In this document: piece by piece, positions 1 through 8,214 of the stretch | Layout of the letters: the number at the start of each line of letters is the position of its first letter | Numbering within the stretch: position 1 is the first letter of the stretch | Assembly (NCBI RefSeq): GCF_000021925.1 | Contig: NC_011830.1 | Span: forward strand, 1,264,501-1,328,500 | Source: Desulfitobacterium hafniense DCB-2 | Lineage (GTDB): Bacteria; Bacillota; Desulfitobacteriia; Desulfitobacteriales; Desulfitobacteriaceae | Direction of reading: 5' to 3' | Length of the DNA stretch: 64,000 bases | Notes under the pieces: generated by a model | Seen by the model: only the letters and a program-made list of their open reading frames with translations | What the model was told of the DNA's origin: nothing | Database searches by the model: none | Position numbers and translations under genes: made by a program

Positions 1-345
1 GGCTTCGGCATGATTGGGGTGCTGAACTCTCTGGAATGGTTATTCCTGTGGGCGTTTATCTTTACCCTTGGCGAGATCATGATGGCGATTACGGTAGTTC
101 CTTTTACTGTGGATAACACTCCCGCCTCCCACAGAGGGAGGATGATTTCGACCATGGCCATTATTGAGGATTCAGGGTATACCTTAGGCCCTCTGGGAAT
201 GGGAATCGCCTTGAGCTATATCAGTATGGAAACGGGATGGCTGGCCTTGGGTGCTTCGACTCTGATCTTCACCTTATTAATGAAAGGATTGGAACATCGG
301 GAAAAAACCATAGCCGGGAAGACAGCGAAGGTTATGGCAAAGTAA
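1..345 (+). CDS. MFS transporter, C-terminal part
   Basis: The reading frame is open from the window edge and ends at 345, so only about the last 114 residues are present. They hold two to three hydrophobic segments and the short motif ASHRGRM, typical of the cytoplasmic loop between helices of major facilitator permeases, followed by a Gly-rich helix (YTLGPLGMGIAL) and a charged tail. The substrate cannot be told from this part. It is followed by a long inverted repeat that should end the transcript. The family call is by motif and hydrophobicity only. Confidence 0.7.
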   Translation, partial: GFGMIGVLNSLEWLFLWAFIFTLGEIMMAITVVPFTVDNTPASHRGRMISTMAIIEDSGYTLGPLGMGIALSYISMETGWLALGASTLIFTLLMKGLEHREKTIAGKTAKVMAK

Positions 346-387
346 AAAGCGCTGACGCACTGAACAAGGAATAGGGGTTCACAGATC

Positions 388-449
388 AAAAATTCGGCCG
401 TTTTGGATTGACTCATCTAGCTGAGTCGATCTCAAAACGGCCGAATTTT
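388..449. terminator. Bidirectional terminator hairpin
   Basis: Arms at about 389-404 and 434-449 (AAAATTCGGCCGTTTT and its exact reverse complement) enclose a second small inverted repeat, GACTCA...TGAGTC (410-426). The A and T ends of the arms give a U-run in both directions, which fits its place between the plus-strand transporter and the minus-strand fragment that follows. Confidence 0.8.
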
Positions 450-482
450 CATTTAGTCCAAGCTTGAGAGAGAAAAAGTAAA

Positions 483-788
483 TTAGTGCAACTTACGGAT
501 TTCTTCTTCGGTTAGACCTGTAGCTTTAACAATATCAGATAAAGGCAGTTTCATTTCTAATAATTTCAATGCTATTTCATTGTTTGCCTGAGCCTTACCC
601 TCCGCGATACCTTTAGTTATACCCTCGGCGATACCTTCTTCCTTAGCGCCCTCAATGGCGGAGACATGATCCAGCAAGGCCTTCTCACGCATTTCATACA
701 GATAGCGTTCTTTGTCTTGTTTTAAAAAGATTTCTTCAGCAGTTAGTGCTTTGCGAATAGCTGGTTCACTCATGGCGATTTCCTCCAT
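483..788 (-). pseudogene. Rpn/PD-(D/E)XK nuclease family, C-terminal remnant
   Basis: About 100 residues resembling the C-terminal tail of Rpn-type recombination-promoting nucleases (the transposase_31 / TIGR01784 type): a charged helix, then a short repeat EGIAEGITKGIAEGKA, then a helical end LTEEEIRKLH. Full-length members are about 250-300 residues with the nuclease domain at the N terminus, and that domain is absent here. A start at 773 (MSEPAIRKAL) or 788 is possible, but the piece has no catalytic part. The family assignment rests on the tail repeat and is tentative. Confidence 0.5.
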
Positions 789-898
789 TTCCTGTGGATT
801 GGTAATAGTATACCAGATATTCTCAAAAAAGCTAGATTAGGCCCCAGGGGAGGGATGACCGAGAGGATGCCAAAACCATCTTGGGGCCTGGCCGGCCG

Positions 899-1201
899 TT
901 ATAGAGTTTTGGCAAGAAAATGATGAAGCACAGATACGTTTTCTTGAATTTGTTCATGGCTTAAATGACCATATCCAACAAGAAGTTTATCTGTATGGCT
1001 ATCTTTTATAGAGCAGTAACGCATTACAGGAGATATCCTTATGCCTGCATTTCTGCATTCATGCATAAACGTATCTTCAAACTTCCTCCCCGGAAACTGG
1101 AGTGCTGCATGAAGGCCGGAGGCATCTCCCCAGGGTTGTACAGAACTGCCAAATACAGCCGCAATGGAACTTAACAGCACGTTTCTTTTTTTACCGTATA
1201 T
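899..1201 (-). pseudogene. MocR-type (GntR/aminotransferase) regulator, C-terminal remnant
   Basis: The last roughly 100 codons read like the end of the PLP aminotransferase-like domain of MocR/PdxR regulators: YGKKRNVLLSSIAAVFG, then ASGLHAALQFPG, a segment GIRISPVMRYC, and LLVGYGHLSHEQIQENVSVL. The helix-turn-helix and the PLP lysine region are missing. Upstream of about position 1201 the frame no longer resembles the family, and the opposite strand takes on coding character instead, so a rearrangement joined two gene ends here. Confidence 0.5.
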
Positions 1202-1204
1202 TCG

Positions 1205-1333
1205 CCTGGTATTGAAGCGGAGTACATCGAAAAAAACCTTAGAAAGCTGGAAAAAGCCATTAGGGATATTGCGCCCTCTTCTAAAACAGAGTTGTTGCAG
1301 GTTTTTGATAAAATTCGCGATAACGAAATTTAA
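1205..1333 (+). pseudogene. Unidentified gene end, about 42 codons
   Basis: An open frame without its own start reads as a charged amphipathic helix (YIEKNLRKLEKAIRDIAPSS, then KTELLQVFDKIRDNEI) and stops at 1331-1333. The composition is typical of real coding sequence, unlike the minus-strand reading of the same bases. It is probably the 3' end of a lost gene. No family is recognised. Confidence 0.3.
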
Positions 1334-1339
1334 ACCCAC

Positions 1340-1740
1340 ATAGGCCGGCGCTTTTTTTCAAAATATAGTCAGGGTTAATGGAACATTTTGCCATGGAATT
1401 CATATAGTGTATTAAGGATGTTCTGAATTTGACCATTAGGAAAAACATAGCGCAAAAGCAGCAAAGAAAGGGTCAAAGAGAGATAGAGTGTACAAAATAG
1501 GGCGAAAAATCCAGAATCTGAGACGTTTCAGATTTTGAAGAAAGTGAAAAGGCCCAAGGAGCAAAAGCACTATAAAAATGGGGTAAACATTCTAAAATCA
1601 TCAACGTTGAAGATTTTGGAGAAAAGGGAAAAGAGGTGTCGCCGGTTATGGATAAAGCTGTTGGCGACACCCCTGAGTAAGGATAGTATAGGCGGATTCA
1701 GTATAGCGATACTTATACTTATGCTTACGCTATGAGTGGG
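1340..1740. repeat. Non-coding stretch with two related hairpins
   Basis: No convincing gene lies here. Two related imperfect palindromes centred on ACGTT are present: one at 1515-1534 (AATCTGA ... TCAGATT) and one at 1594-1617 (AAAATC-TCAA ... TTGA-GATTTT). Each is followed by a purine stretch (GAAGAAA, GGAGAAA). A perfect 9-bp hairpin (GGTGTCGCC 1635-1643, GGCGACACC 1663-1671) follows. The last could be a transcript end for the minus-strand operon to its right, but it has no U-run. Confidence 0.4.
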
Positions 1741-2631
1741 TTAGTCCGCTTTTTTTACTTCAATACCGGCAAGTTTTTCATAATACTGAACTAAGGCGCT
1801 ATGATCCTGGTGATCCAGATCATAGCTTTTTAAAGTCTGCATCATTTCCATGACGGTTGCCGTTATGGGCAGAGGAGAGCCGATATCATGGCCGGTCTCC
1901 ATGACATTGTTAAGGTCTTTGATATGAAGATTGATGCGGAACCCTGGATCAAAGCGGCGCTCAAGCATCATCGGCCCTTTGGCATCCAGTACGGTGCTGC
2001 CTGCTAATCCGCCCCGAATAGCTTTGTAAACCGTTTCCGGATTGGCTCCGGCTTTGGTGGCCAGGGTCAAAGCCTCAGATACTGCAGCGATATTCACGGC
2101 CACGATGATCTGATTGGCCAGCTTCGTAACATTGCCGGCACCCACATCACCGCAAAGGACTGCTGAAGAGCCCATGGCTTTTAATACAGGCAGGAATTCC
2201 TCAAAGTCTTCAGACTTTCCGCCGGCCATAATGGAAAGAGTACCGTCGATGGCTTTGGGCTCACCACCGCTTACCGGTGCATCCATAAAACGGACGTTCT
2301 TTTCCGCAAGCTTTTGCGCCACTTCCTGGCTGGCTCCGGGAGCAATAGAACTCATATCGATGACCATAGCGCCCGGCCGCGCTCCTTCCAGGACTCCGTC
2401 AGGTCCCAGGATGACTTCCTTCACTTGGGGCGAGTTGGGCAGCATGGTAATGATCAATGGGCAGCGCTCAGCCACATCTTTAGGAGATGCTCCCGCCTCA
2501 GCACCGGCTTGAACGCATTCCTGGACAGCTTTTGGGCTGCGATTATAAACCACCACTTCATGACCTGCCTTGAGCAGGTTCAAGCTCATGGGTTTTCCCA
2601 TAATACCGAGTCCGATAAATCCAATTTTCAT
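1741..2631 (-). CDS. garR: 2-hydroxy-3-oxopropionate (tartronate semialdehyde) reductase
   Basis: A 296-residue beta-hydroxyacid dehydrogenase. The N-terminal Rossmann motif GFIGLGIMGKPMS binds NAD(P)H. The substrate motif DAPVSGGEPKA lies near residue 117, and the catalytic lysine K170 lies in GNVTKLANQ. It reduces tartronate semialdehyde to glycerate, the last step of glyoxylate assimilation after the carboligase. It sits on the same strand as the isomerase and carboligase genes, about 1 kb downstream of them. Related 3-hydroxyisobutyrate dehydrogenases share these motifs; the neighbours decide the call. ATG at 2631 has a GGAGG-like site upstream. Confidence 0.88.
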   Translation of the reverse strand: MKIGFIGLGIMGKPMSLNLLKAGHEVVVYNRSPKAVQECVQAGAEAGASPKDVAERCPLIITMLPNSPQVKEVILGPDGVLEGARPGAMVIDMSSIAPGASQEVAQKLAEKNVRFMDAPVSGGEPKAIDGTLSIMAGGKSEDFEEFLPVLKAMGSSAVLCGDVGAGNVTKLANQIIVAVNIAAVSEALTLATKAGANPETVYKAIRGGLAGSTVLDAKGPMMLERRFDPGFRINLHIKDLNNVMETGHDIGSPLPITATVMEMMQTLKSYDLDHQDHSALVQYYEKLAGIEVKKAD

Positions 2632-2649
2632 GTGAATACCTCCTGTGTA

Positions 2650-3650
2650 AAGTTGTTTGGGTCAGGTAAGGTCGGGTCGCGTAGCTTTACGCACAACGGA
2701 CCTTCGGGCGTGATCTCCTGAAACCAACCTGCGCCGCTAAGTTTTCCTCTGTGGCGTTGCGGCTTGGGCGAAACCATTCACCGGATGGTTTCGTCACCGG
2801 AAGGTTTCTTGATCGGAGACTCACGTACTCCATAGCTCCAGGGCTGGTCAACTCGCTTTCTTAACAGCATCTGCGGCGGTTGAATATGCTTTGGAGAGTG
2901 CCGCCTTGAGCGAAACTGTCCACCGGACAGTTTCGTCGCCAAACCTCAGGGCAATACCTGATGTGAACCAGTGGCTCGCTTCGTTAAGAAAGCCACGTTG
3001 ACCTGACCGCCCTTCCGCTAAATCCGTTTCCCTTTTGTGCGTAAAGCTACTGCTTGCAGGTTTCCTTCAGTTATTCCTTGGGGCCCTGAGTATCCGGGCC
3101 TTCTTGTGAGGGACTTTAGGGGAGCTTCTGAGAATCTTTGGCGGCCATCCTCAGAACCTTTCTTGGGGTCGCCGACCGTGCCGCCACAAGCGGCGTCGGT
3201 AAAGACGGAAAATGCGGCTCAGGTCAGCCCAGGTCAAATCAGTTCAGGCCAAATCAGGTCAGGCAACTTACTGCTCAACATTTCCCACAAAGCCCCGCTC
3301 ACTCAGACCCGAAAAGCAGCCCAAGGATTTTGATTTACAGCAGGGAAGCGAATTTAAGCGAGCGGAAACAAAACTTCGCGAAAAGCCTGCAGCGGAGAAA
3401 GGTTGGAAACAGGACGTTTCCAACCCGCCATTGAGAACAAGTGCGAAAGCAGTGCTTTCGAGGAGCGATTTGGCGGACGAAACCCGGGCGAGGGTTTCGC
3501 CCAAGCCGCCACGCCACAGAGAACAACTTGGTGGCGCAGGTCACCTTTCGGAGCGGAGGGCTTGAGCGTTAGTTTTGTCCGCGCAGCTTATGGAGCGACC
3601 GCTGTAAGCAAAATCCTGGAGATCCTGCCCAGAGACCTTGCTTGCAGGCC
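2650..3650. repeat. 1-kb gene-free region built of hairpin repeats
   Basis: No plausible gene is present although several short frames are open. Three copies of one module occur. Two are direct: 2761-2798 (stem CGAAACCAT / ATGGTTTCG) and 2904-2940 (stem CGAAACTGTCC / GGACAGTTTCG, loop ACC). One is inverted at 3470-3515 (CGAAACCC / GGGTTTCG). The first and third also share a flank related to CTCTGTGGCGT-GCGGCTTGGG. Two further hairpins lie at 3401-3425 (GGTTGGAAAC / GTTTCCAACC) and 3443-3461 (CGAAAGCA / TGCTTTCG). TTGTGCGTAAAGCTAC at 3034-3049 is the inverse of 2679-2694, and short CAGGTCA-type units recur at 3229-3262. Confidence 0.65.
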
Positions 3651-3651
3651 C

Positions 3652-4440
3652 CTATTCAAACGCTTTAATCCACTCCAACGAAGCCACTGTATCCGGCTGA
3701 GGAACATATTCCATAGAGACGGCATAGGAATAGCCGACTTCCGCCAAGGTCTTAAAGAAAGCGTGGTAATCGATCTCCCCCGTACCCGGCTGATGACGTC
3801 CGGGGTTATCGGCTACTTGAATATGAGCGATATGGGGCAGCTTTTCCCGCAGGATCTGTAAGAGATCCTCTCCTTCCCGGGCGGCGTGATAGGTATCATA
3901 TTGGAGGAAAACATTCTCATGGTCAGCTTCGGCAATGACCTTCAGAACATCTTCGGTGGTATTAAGATAGAATCCCGGGGCATCAAAGCGATTCAGGGGC
4001 TCGAGGAGCAGCTTGACGCCAATTTGCTGCAGCTGCTCGGCGGCATAGCGGATATTGGCGATCAGAGTAGCCCGCTGTTCCGCCGGGGATTGATCCTCAC
4101 GGACTTTCCCCACCAGGCAATTGATTTGTTTGACATGAAGAGCTTGAGCCAGGGCGACAGCTTTCTCTACTCCCGCTTTAAACTCCTCTTGACGGCTGGG
4201 ATCAAGGGCGATACCCCGCTCACCGGCTCCCCAGTCTCCGGCAGGGAGGTTAAAGAGAACCATCTCTAATTGGTGGGACGCCAATTCCTGTTTGAGCTGG
4301 GCAAGGTCCAAATCGTAAGGGAACATAAACTCCACCCGTTTAAGTCCGGCCGCTTTGACCGCCTGGAAGCGCTCCATCATCGGCAGGTCATTAAAGAGAA
4401 AGGATAAGTTGGCAACAAGTTGGTCTTTTTTTACATGCAT
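3652..4440 (-). CDS. hyi: Hydroxypyruvate isomerase
   Basis: 262 residues with the TIM-barrel fold of the xylose isomerase-like AP endonuclease family. Recognisable pieces are NLSFLFNDLPMMERF at the N terminus, LLLEPLNRFDAPGFYL with the metal-binding Glu near residue 150, FLQYDTYHA, HIQVADNPGRHQPGTGEID and the final YVPQPDT. Hyi interconverts hydroxypyruvate and tartronate semialdehyde. The gene follows the carboligase by about 30 bases on the same strand, the same order as gcl-hyi in enterobacteria. ATG at 4440 is preceded by GGGAGGAATTC. Confidence 0.9.
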   Translation of the reverse strand: MHVKKDQLVANLSFLFNDLPMMERFQAVKAAGLKRVEFMFPYDLDLAQLKQELASHQLEMVLFNLPAGDWGAGERGIALDPSRQEEFKAGVEKAVALAQALHVKQINCLVGKVREDQSPAEQRATLIANIRYAAEQLQQIGVKLLLEPLNRFDAPGFYLNTTEDVLKVIAEADHENVFLQYDTYHAAREGEDLLQILREKLPHIAHIQVADNPGRHQPGTGEIDYHAFFKTLAEVGYSYAVSMEYVPQPDTVASLEWIKAFE

Positions 4441-4470
4441 GTAGAATTCCTCCCAACATATTCATCGTCT

Positions 4471-6246
4471 TCATTCAAGTTCCAAGACACCGGTGAGTGT
4501 TCCGTCAAGGGAAACGGAACATTGGGCCAGAGGATCCACGAGAACCTCAATCAAGTAAGGGCGGTTTTGGCTGAAAGCACGCGCCAGAGCTCCCTGAATT
4601 TGATCCGGTCCGTCGACTAATTCCGCTTCTACTCCCATTCCCCGTGCTGTGGCCACAAAGTCCAAGCCGCGGGAATGACCTTGCACATGGTTTTCATACT
4701 CAAGATCGGTGGAAATACAGCGCTGCTCAAAGAGCAGATTTTGCTGCTGACGGATCAGTCCGAATAAGGAGTTGTTGAGGACCACCACCACCACGGGAAT
4801 ATTGTGTTTGGCGGCCGTAGCCAGTTCCTGCAAAGACATGCCAAGACTGGCATCCCCTAGAAGATTAACCACTTGCCGGTCAGGATATGCAAGCTTGGCT
4901 CCCAGTGCAGCTCCCAATCCCCATCCCATGGTTCCCGCCCGGCCGGTAATCAGGAAGGAGCGGGGAACATAGGCTTCAAAAAGCTGGGTAGCCCAGATCT
5001 GGCTGATGCCGCAATCCAAGGTGAGAATTCCATCCCGGGCCATGGCCTCCCGTACCTCAGCAATGGCTTGCTGGGGCTTGAGGGGAAGGGTGTCGAACTT
5101 CGTGCGGCGGGCCAAGCGGATGCGCTCCTCTTGTAAGTCGAGAATTCGTTGCCGGGCCTGAGGGGTAGGAATGAAACCCTTATCCCGCAGAAAGGCGAGG
5201 AAGTGTTCCAGGAAGTCCCTTATATCCGCTGCTACGGCAAGTTCGGTAGAGATATGGCGGGAAAGCTCTCTATTATCCAGATTCACATGGACGACTTTTC
5301 GTCCCGACTGGAACCGTTGGCTGTCTCCTGTCCCCCGGCCATCGAAGCGGCCTCCCAAATTGATAATAAGGTCGGACTCCAGGATGGTTTTATTGCCCAG
5401 GGGAGTTTGGCACATCGTGCCCACCAACCCTCCATAGAGGGGATGATCATTAGGAAAGGCATCCTTGCCCATTAAGGAGGACACTACGGGAATCTGGAGA
5501 AGCTCGGCCGTTTCCCGCAGCAGTTCCGCTGCGTTGCCCTGAACAATGCCGCCGCCTGCCAGCAGGGTAGGAGTTTTGGCTTCATAGAGCATGGACAATA
5601 TTGTATTCAATGTATCTTGGGCAATCTCCTGCCTGGGGGGCTGGGGTGGGCTAAAATCGAATTCACTCCAATCCACTTCCACAAGGCCCTTTTGGACATC
5701 CAAAGGGAGATCCAGCAAGATGGGGCCTTTTTTTCCTGTGGTGGCCAACTCCCATCCTTCCTTGAGAATCCGGGGAAGGTCCCCCGCCTTCTCCACCAGG
5801 TAAGCGGCCTTGGTCACTGGGCGGGCCATTTCAACCATAGGGGCCTCCTGGAAAGAGTCTTTGCCGATCAGGGAAGTGGGAACCTGGCCGGTCAGGGCCA
5901 GCAGAGGGACGGAATCGCTGTAGGCACTGTATAAACCTGTTAGAAAGTTGGTGGCGCCCGGTCCGGAGGTGGCGGCGCACACGCCTACCTTTCCTGTGGC
6001 CCGTGAATAGCCGTCAGCCATAAAGATGGCTGCCTGTTCATGGCGGACATTATAGGATTCCATATTGAGTTCACGAACGGCATCGTAGAAAGGCAGAATA
6101 GCCGCACCAGGAATGCCATAGATTTGGGAAACCCCCTTCTTCGCTAAGAAAGCAGCCAGGAATTGGGCTCCAGTCATTCTTACCCGACCGGCCGCCAAAG
6201 ATTCAGTCAAGCGGGTGTCATTTGTCTCGTTTCCCCATAAGGCCAT
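4471..6246 (-). CDS. gcl: Glyoxylate carboligase-like ThDP enzyme
   Basis: 591 residues with the three domains of ThDP enzymes: pyrimidine-binding (YGIPGAAILPFYDAV), central (about 200-340), and pyrophosphate-binding (GDASLGMSLQELATAAKHN ... LNN). It should join two glyoxylates to tartronate semialdehyde and CO2. The match to Gcl rather than acetolactate synthase rests on IPGAAILPFY, TKFDTLPLKPQ, GRAGTMGWG and FGLIRQQQ, plus neighbours hyi and garR. One oddity: residue 70 (NVRHEQAA) is the usual ThDP-activating Glu, while E. coli Gcl has Val there. An acetolactate-type activity therefore cannot be excluded. ATG at 6246 follows an AGGAGT site. Confidence 0.8.
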   Translation of the reverse strand: MALWGNETNDTRLTESLAAGRVRMTGAQFLAAFLAKKGVSQIYGIPGAAILPFYDAVRELNMESYNVRHEQAAIFMADGYSRATGKVGVCAATSGPGATNFLTGLYSAYSDSVPLLALTGQVPTSLIGKDSFQEAPMVEMARPVTKAAYLVEKAGDLPRILKEGWELATTGKKGPILLDLPLDVQKGLVEVDWSEFDFSPPQPPRQEIAQDTLNTILSMLYEAKTPTLLAGGGIVQGNAAELLRETAELLQIPVVSSLMGKDAFPNDHPLYGGLVGTMCQTPLGNKTILESDLIINLGGRFDGRGTGDSQRFQSGRKVVHVNLDNRELSRHISTELAVAADIRDFLEHFLAFLRDKGFIPTPQARQRILDLQEERIRLARRTKFDTLPLKPQQAIAEVREAMARDGILTLDCGISQIWATQLFEAYVPRSFLITGRAGTMGWGLGAALGAKLAYPDRQVVNLLGDASLGMSLQELATAAKHNIPVVVVVLNNSLFGLIRQQQNLLFEQRCISTDLEYENHVQGHSRGLDFVATARGMGVEAELVDGPDQIQGALARAFSQNRPYLIEVLVDPLAQCSVSLDGTLTGVLELE

Positions 6247-6271
6247 AAATACTCCTCCTTGTTTTGTATTG

Positions 6272-6372
6272 TAAAACGTCGTTTCACAAAATGGGTATTG
6301 AAAACGCGGTTTGGGTAACCGCCTGGCAGTAAGAAGTTAGTGCGAGTTGTTTCGTAATATAAAACTCGGTTT
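6272..6372. promoter_or_regulatory. Three AAAAC-N3-GTTT operator-like palindromes upstream of gcl
   Basis: Three copies of a short palindrome lie between 26 and 126 bases upstream of the carboligase start: AAAACGTCGTTT (6273-6284), AAAACGCGGTTT (6301-6312) and AAAACTCGGTTT (6361-6372). The spacing is 28 and 60 bases. Such an array suggests a repressor or activator of the glyoxylate genes, for example IclR/AllR-like or PucR; the protein is unknown. The rest of the 6250-6700 gap shows no gene, only a small hairpin TGATGCC...GGCATCA near 6667. Confidence 0.5.
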
Positions 6373-6704
6373 CATTATTTGATACTATTATGCTTTATAT
6401 CCTCTGCCCAGTCTATAACTTTCCTTTCAATAGTCGAAATAAAGGGGTCACTGGTAGAACTTAAAACCTCAACAGTTTTGGCCAACTGTACTACTACAGA
6501 ACGACAAGCAGTGCCAAGAAGGCTTGGCTGGTGCCAGATCGACACGATTAGCCCACTTGTTGTCTTGGGCGAAAGCGGTCGCCTGGCTGCCTTATGTTGG
6601 CTGCTTTACGTTGGTTGGCCTGATGTTTTGAGGGGATATAAGGCAACATAATTTTCATTCAGCAATGATGCCGTAATGGGGCATCAGAGTCCGACAGTGT
6701 AAAA

Positions 6705-6745
6705 AAAACTGCTTCCGGCCATGGTGCCGGAAGCAGTTTTCAATA
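6705..6745 (-). terminator. Terminator of the permease transcript
   Basis: Perfect 15-bp stem (AAAACTGCTTCCGGC 6705-6719 with 6726-6740) and a 6-base loop. Read on the minus strand it is followed by a run of eight U (6701-6708 region), about 30 bases after the permease stop. Confidence 0.9.
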
Positions 6746-6770
6746 AATTCAAGTTAAGAAGCCGACTGGA

Positions 6771-8165
6771 TTATTTATTTTCAAAAATAGTGCCTTCCTT
6801 GAACTTGGAGCCTTTAAACGCGTATTTGGTGAGAAGGTAGTAGGATAGACCGCCGACGACGAGACCGATGATCCAAGCCAGGTCGACCAGGGTAAAGGCT
6901 GCTGCGGCACCGATGAGCATGGCTGTGATGGCCGCCGGATTATAGCCTGCGAAAGGACCGTCCGCCCTGTAAAGGTCTACTACATTCACTTTTTGTTTTC
7001 TTAGAATATAGTATTCAACTAAAATGATGGCGACGATGGGTCCTAAGAAAGCGGAGTAGATAAGAATGAACGTGGCCAGACCTGCGGAAGAAGAGTCTTG
7101 GACTAGTACCCAAGGGAAGGAGCAAAGGCCAAGGAGACCAGTGATGACAACGGCCGGCTTGTATTTGATTTTCGTGAGCAATTGAATGACATAGGTTGGG
7201 GCAATAATATTGGCCACCATGTTGACCGCAATGGCGCCCATGACGATAAAGGCGGAGACGAAGACGGTGACAAAGTCATTGTTGAAAACAATAGCCAAGG
7301 CCTTAACAGGGTTGGAGTTGCCGGTAGCGGAAGCAAGCATGGCACCAATGACGATGACTGCACCATAGGCGATGACGATGGGGGAGAAGTAGAAGAGGCC
7401 GCGCTTTACATCGCCATATCCCTGTTTGAGCTCACGGGAGTAATCGGCGGCGCTGAGGAAGATGGCGGCGTAGTTGCCCATTAAGACCATAATGAAAGCC
7501 CAGAATTCAAGGCCCCAAGTGCCTTTAGTATAGACCCATTTTTGAGCGATCACATCACTGTAATTGGTGAGCAGAAGAACGAATACATAGACAAAGGCGA
7601 CCATGAGGACGACTGAGATCAGAGTTTCTACCCATTTGATAGCATGGAAGCCATACATGGAAAGGACAATCTGCACCAGCTGCAGGACGACAAAGCAAAT
7701 AGCAATGTTGTCAAAGGCCCCGCCGGTAAAGACTTTAAGAATTTCATTCAGAGCAGTACCACCGACCCAGCTTTGGAATCCGTACCAGACGATGGCTGGG
7801 ATACCGCGCAAGAGAGAGGAGATAACGGAACCTTTCTCACCGAAGGACATGCGCAGCTGCATAACATAAGGAATACCGGTCCGATAGCCCAGCCTGTCGT
7901 TCAAAGTAAAAACAAGGGAAATGATGCCGATGGCTATGATGGCTGCGGCAAAGGTTTGGAAGATGTTTAAGGTAGCCACTCCGGCAATAATCATGCTGCC
8001 GCCGAGGGTCATATTACCCAGGTTGACCCCATCGCCGATCCACATAAACATGTAGGGGATGGGTCCCATGGTGCGGTCTTTGGCTTTTTTAGGATAAAGG
8101 GTTTCTTCTACACCGGGAGCGTGTTCAATATGCACATCGGCATGATTGTCAGTGTTTAAGGACAT
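6771..8165 (-). CDS. NCS1 family permease, probably allantoin
   Basis: About 464 residues with some 12 hydrophobic segments. The family signature is near the N terminus: a charged cytoplasmic start, then WIGDGVNLGNMTLGGSMI, and SFGEKGSVISSLLRGIPAI before the WYGFQSW segment. Nucleobase:cation symporter-1 proteins import purines, hydantoins or allantoin. Its place directly behind two allantoinase-type genes argues for allantoin uptake. Two starts are possible: GTG at 8174 or ATG at 8165. The AAGGAA site is better spaced for 8165. A strong terminator follows. Confidence 0.85.
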   Translation of the reverse strand: MSLNTDNHADVHIEHAPGVEETLYPKKAKDRTMGPIPYMFMWIGDGVNLGNMTLGGSMIIAGVATLNIFQTFAAAIIAIGIISLVFTLNDRLGYRTGIPYVMQLRMSFGEKGSVISSLLRGIPAIVWYGFQSWVGGTALNEILKVFTGGAFDNIAICFVVLQLVQIVLSMYGFHAIKWVETLISVVLMVAFVYVFVLLLTNYSDVIAQKWVYTKGTWGLEFWAFIMVLMGNYAAIFLSAADYSRELKQGYGDVKRGLFYFSPIVIAYGAVIVIGAMLASATGNSNPVKALAIVFNNDFVTVFVSAFIVMGAIAVNMVANIIAPTYVIQLLTKIKYKPAVVITGLLGLCSFPWVLVQDSSSAGLATFILIYSAFLGPIVAIILVEYYILRKQKVNVVDLYRADGPFAGYNPAAITAMLIGAAAAFTLVDLAWIIGLVVGGLSYYLLTKYAFKGSKFKEGTIFENK

Positions 8166-8214
8166 CGCCTTCACTTCCTTCTTTTGGTTTTGCCTTTACA
8201 GGTTCAGGCTTTGA

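Noticed and set aside
1473..1735. Short open frames on both strands between 1.47 and 1.74 kb
   Set aside because: They cross the paired hairpins, have no ribosome sites and low-complexity products.
2761..3515. Possible CRISPR array
   Set aside because: The repeats are few, occur in both orientations and have no regular spacer length; each unit is itself a hairpin module.
3037..3861. Overlapping plus-strand open frames in the 1-kb gap
   Set aside because: They run through the hairpin repeats and into the antisense of hyi, have no ribosome sites, and their products have no domain-like pattern.
4873..5934. Plus-strand open frames opposite gcl
   Set aside because: Antisense shadows of a well-supported ThDP enzyme gene.
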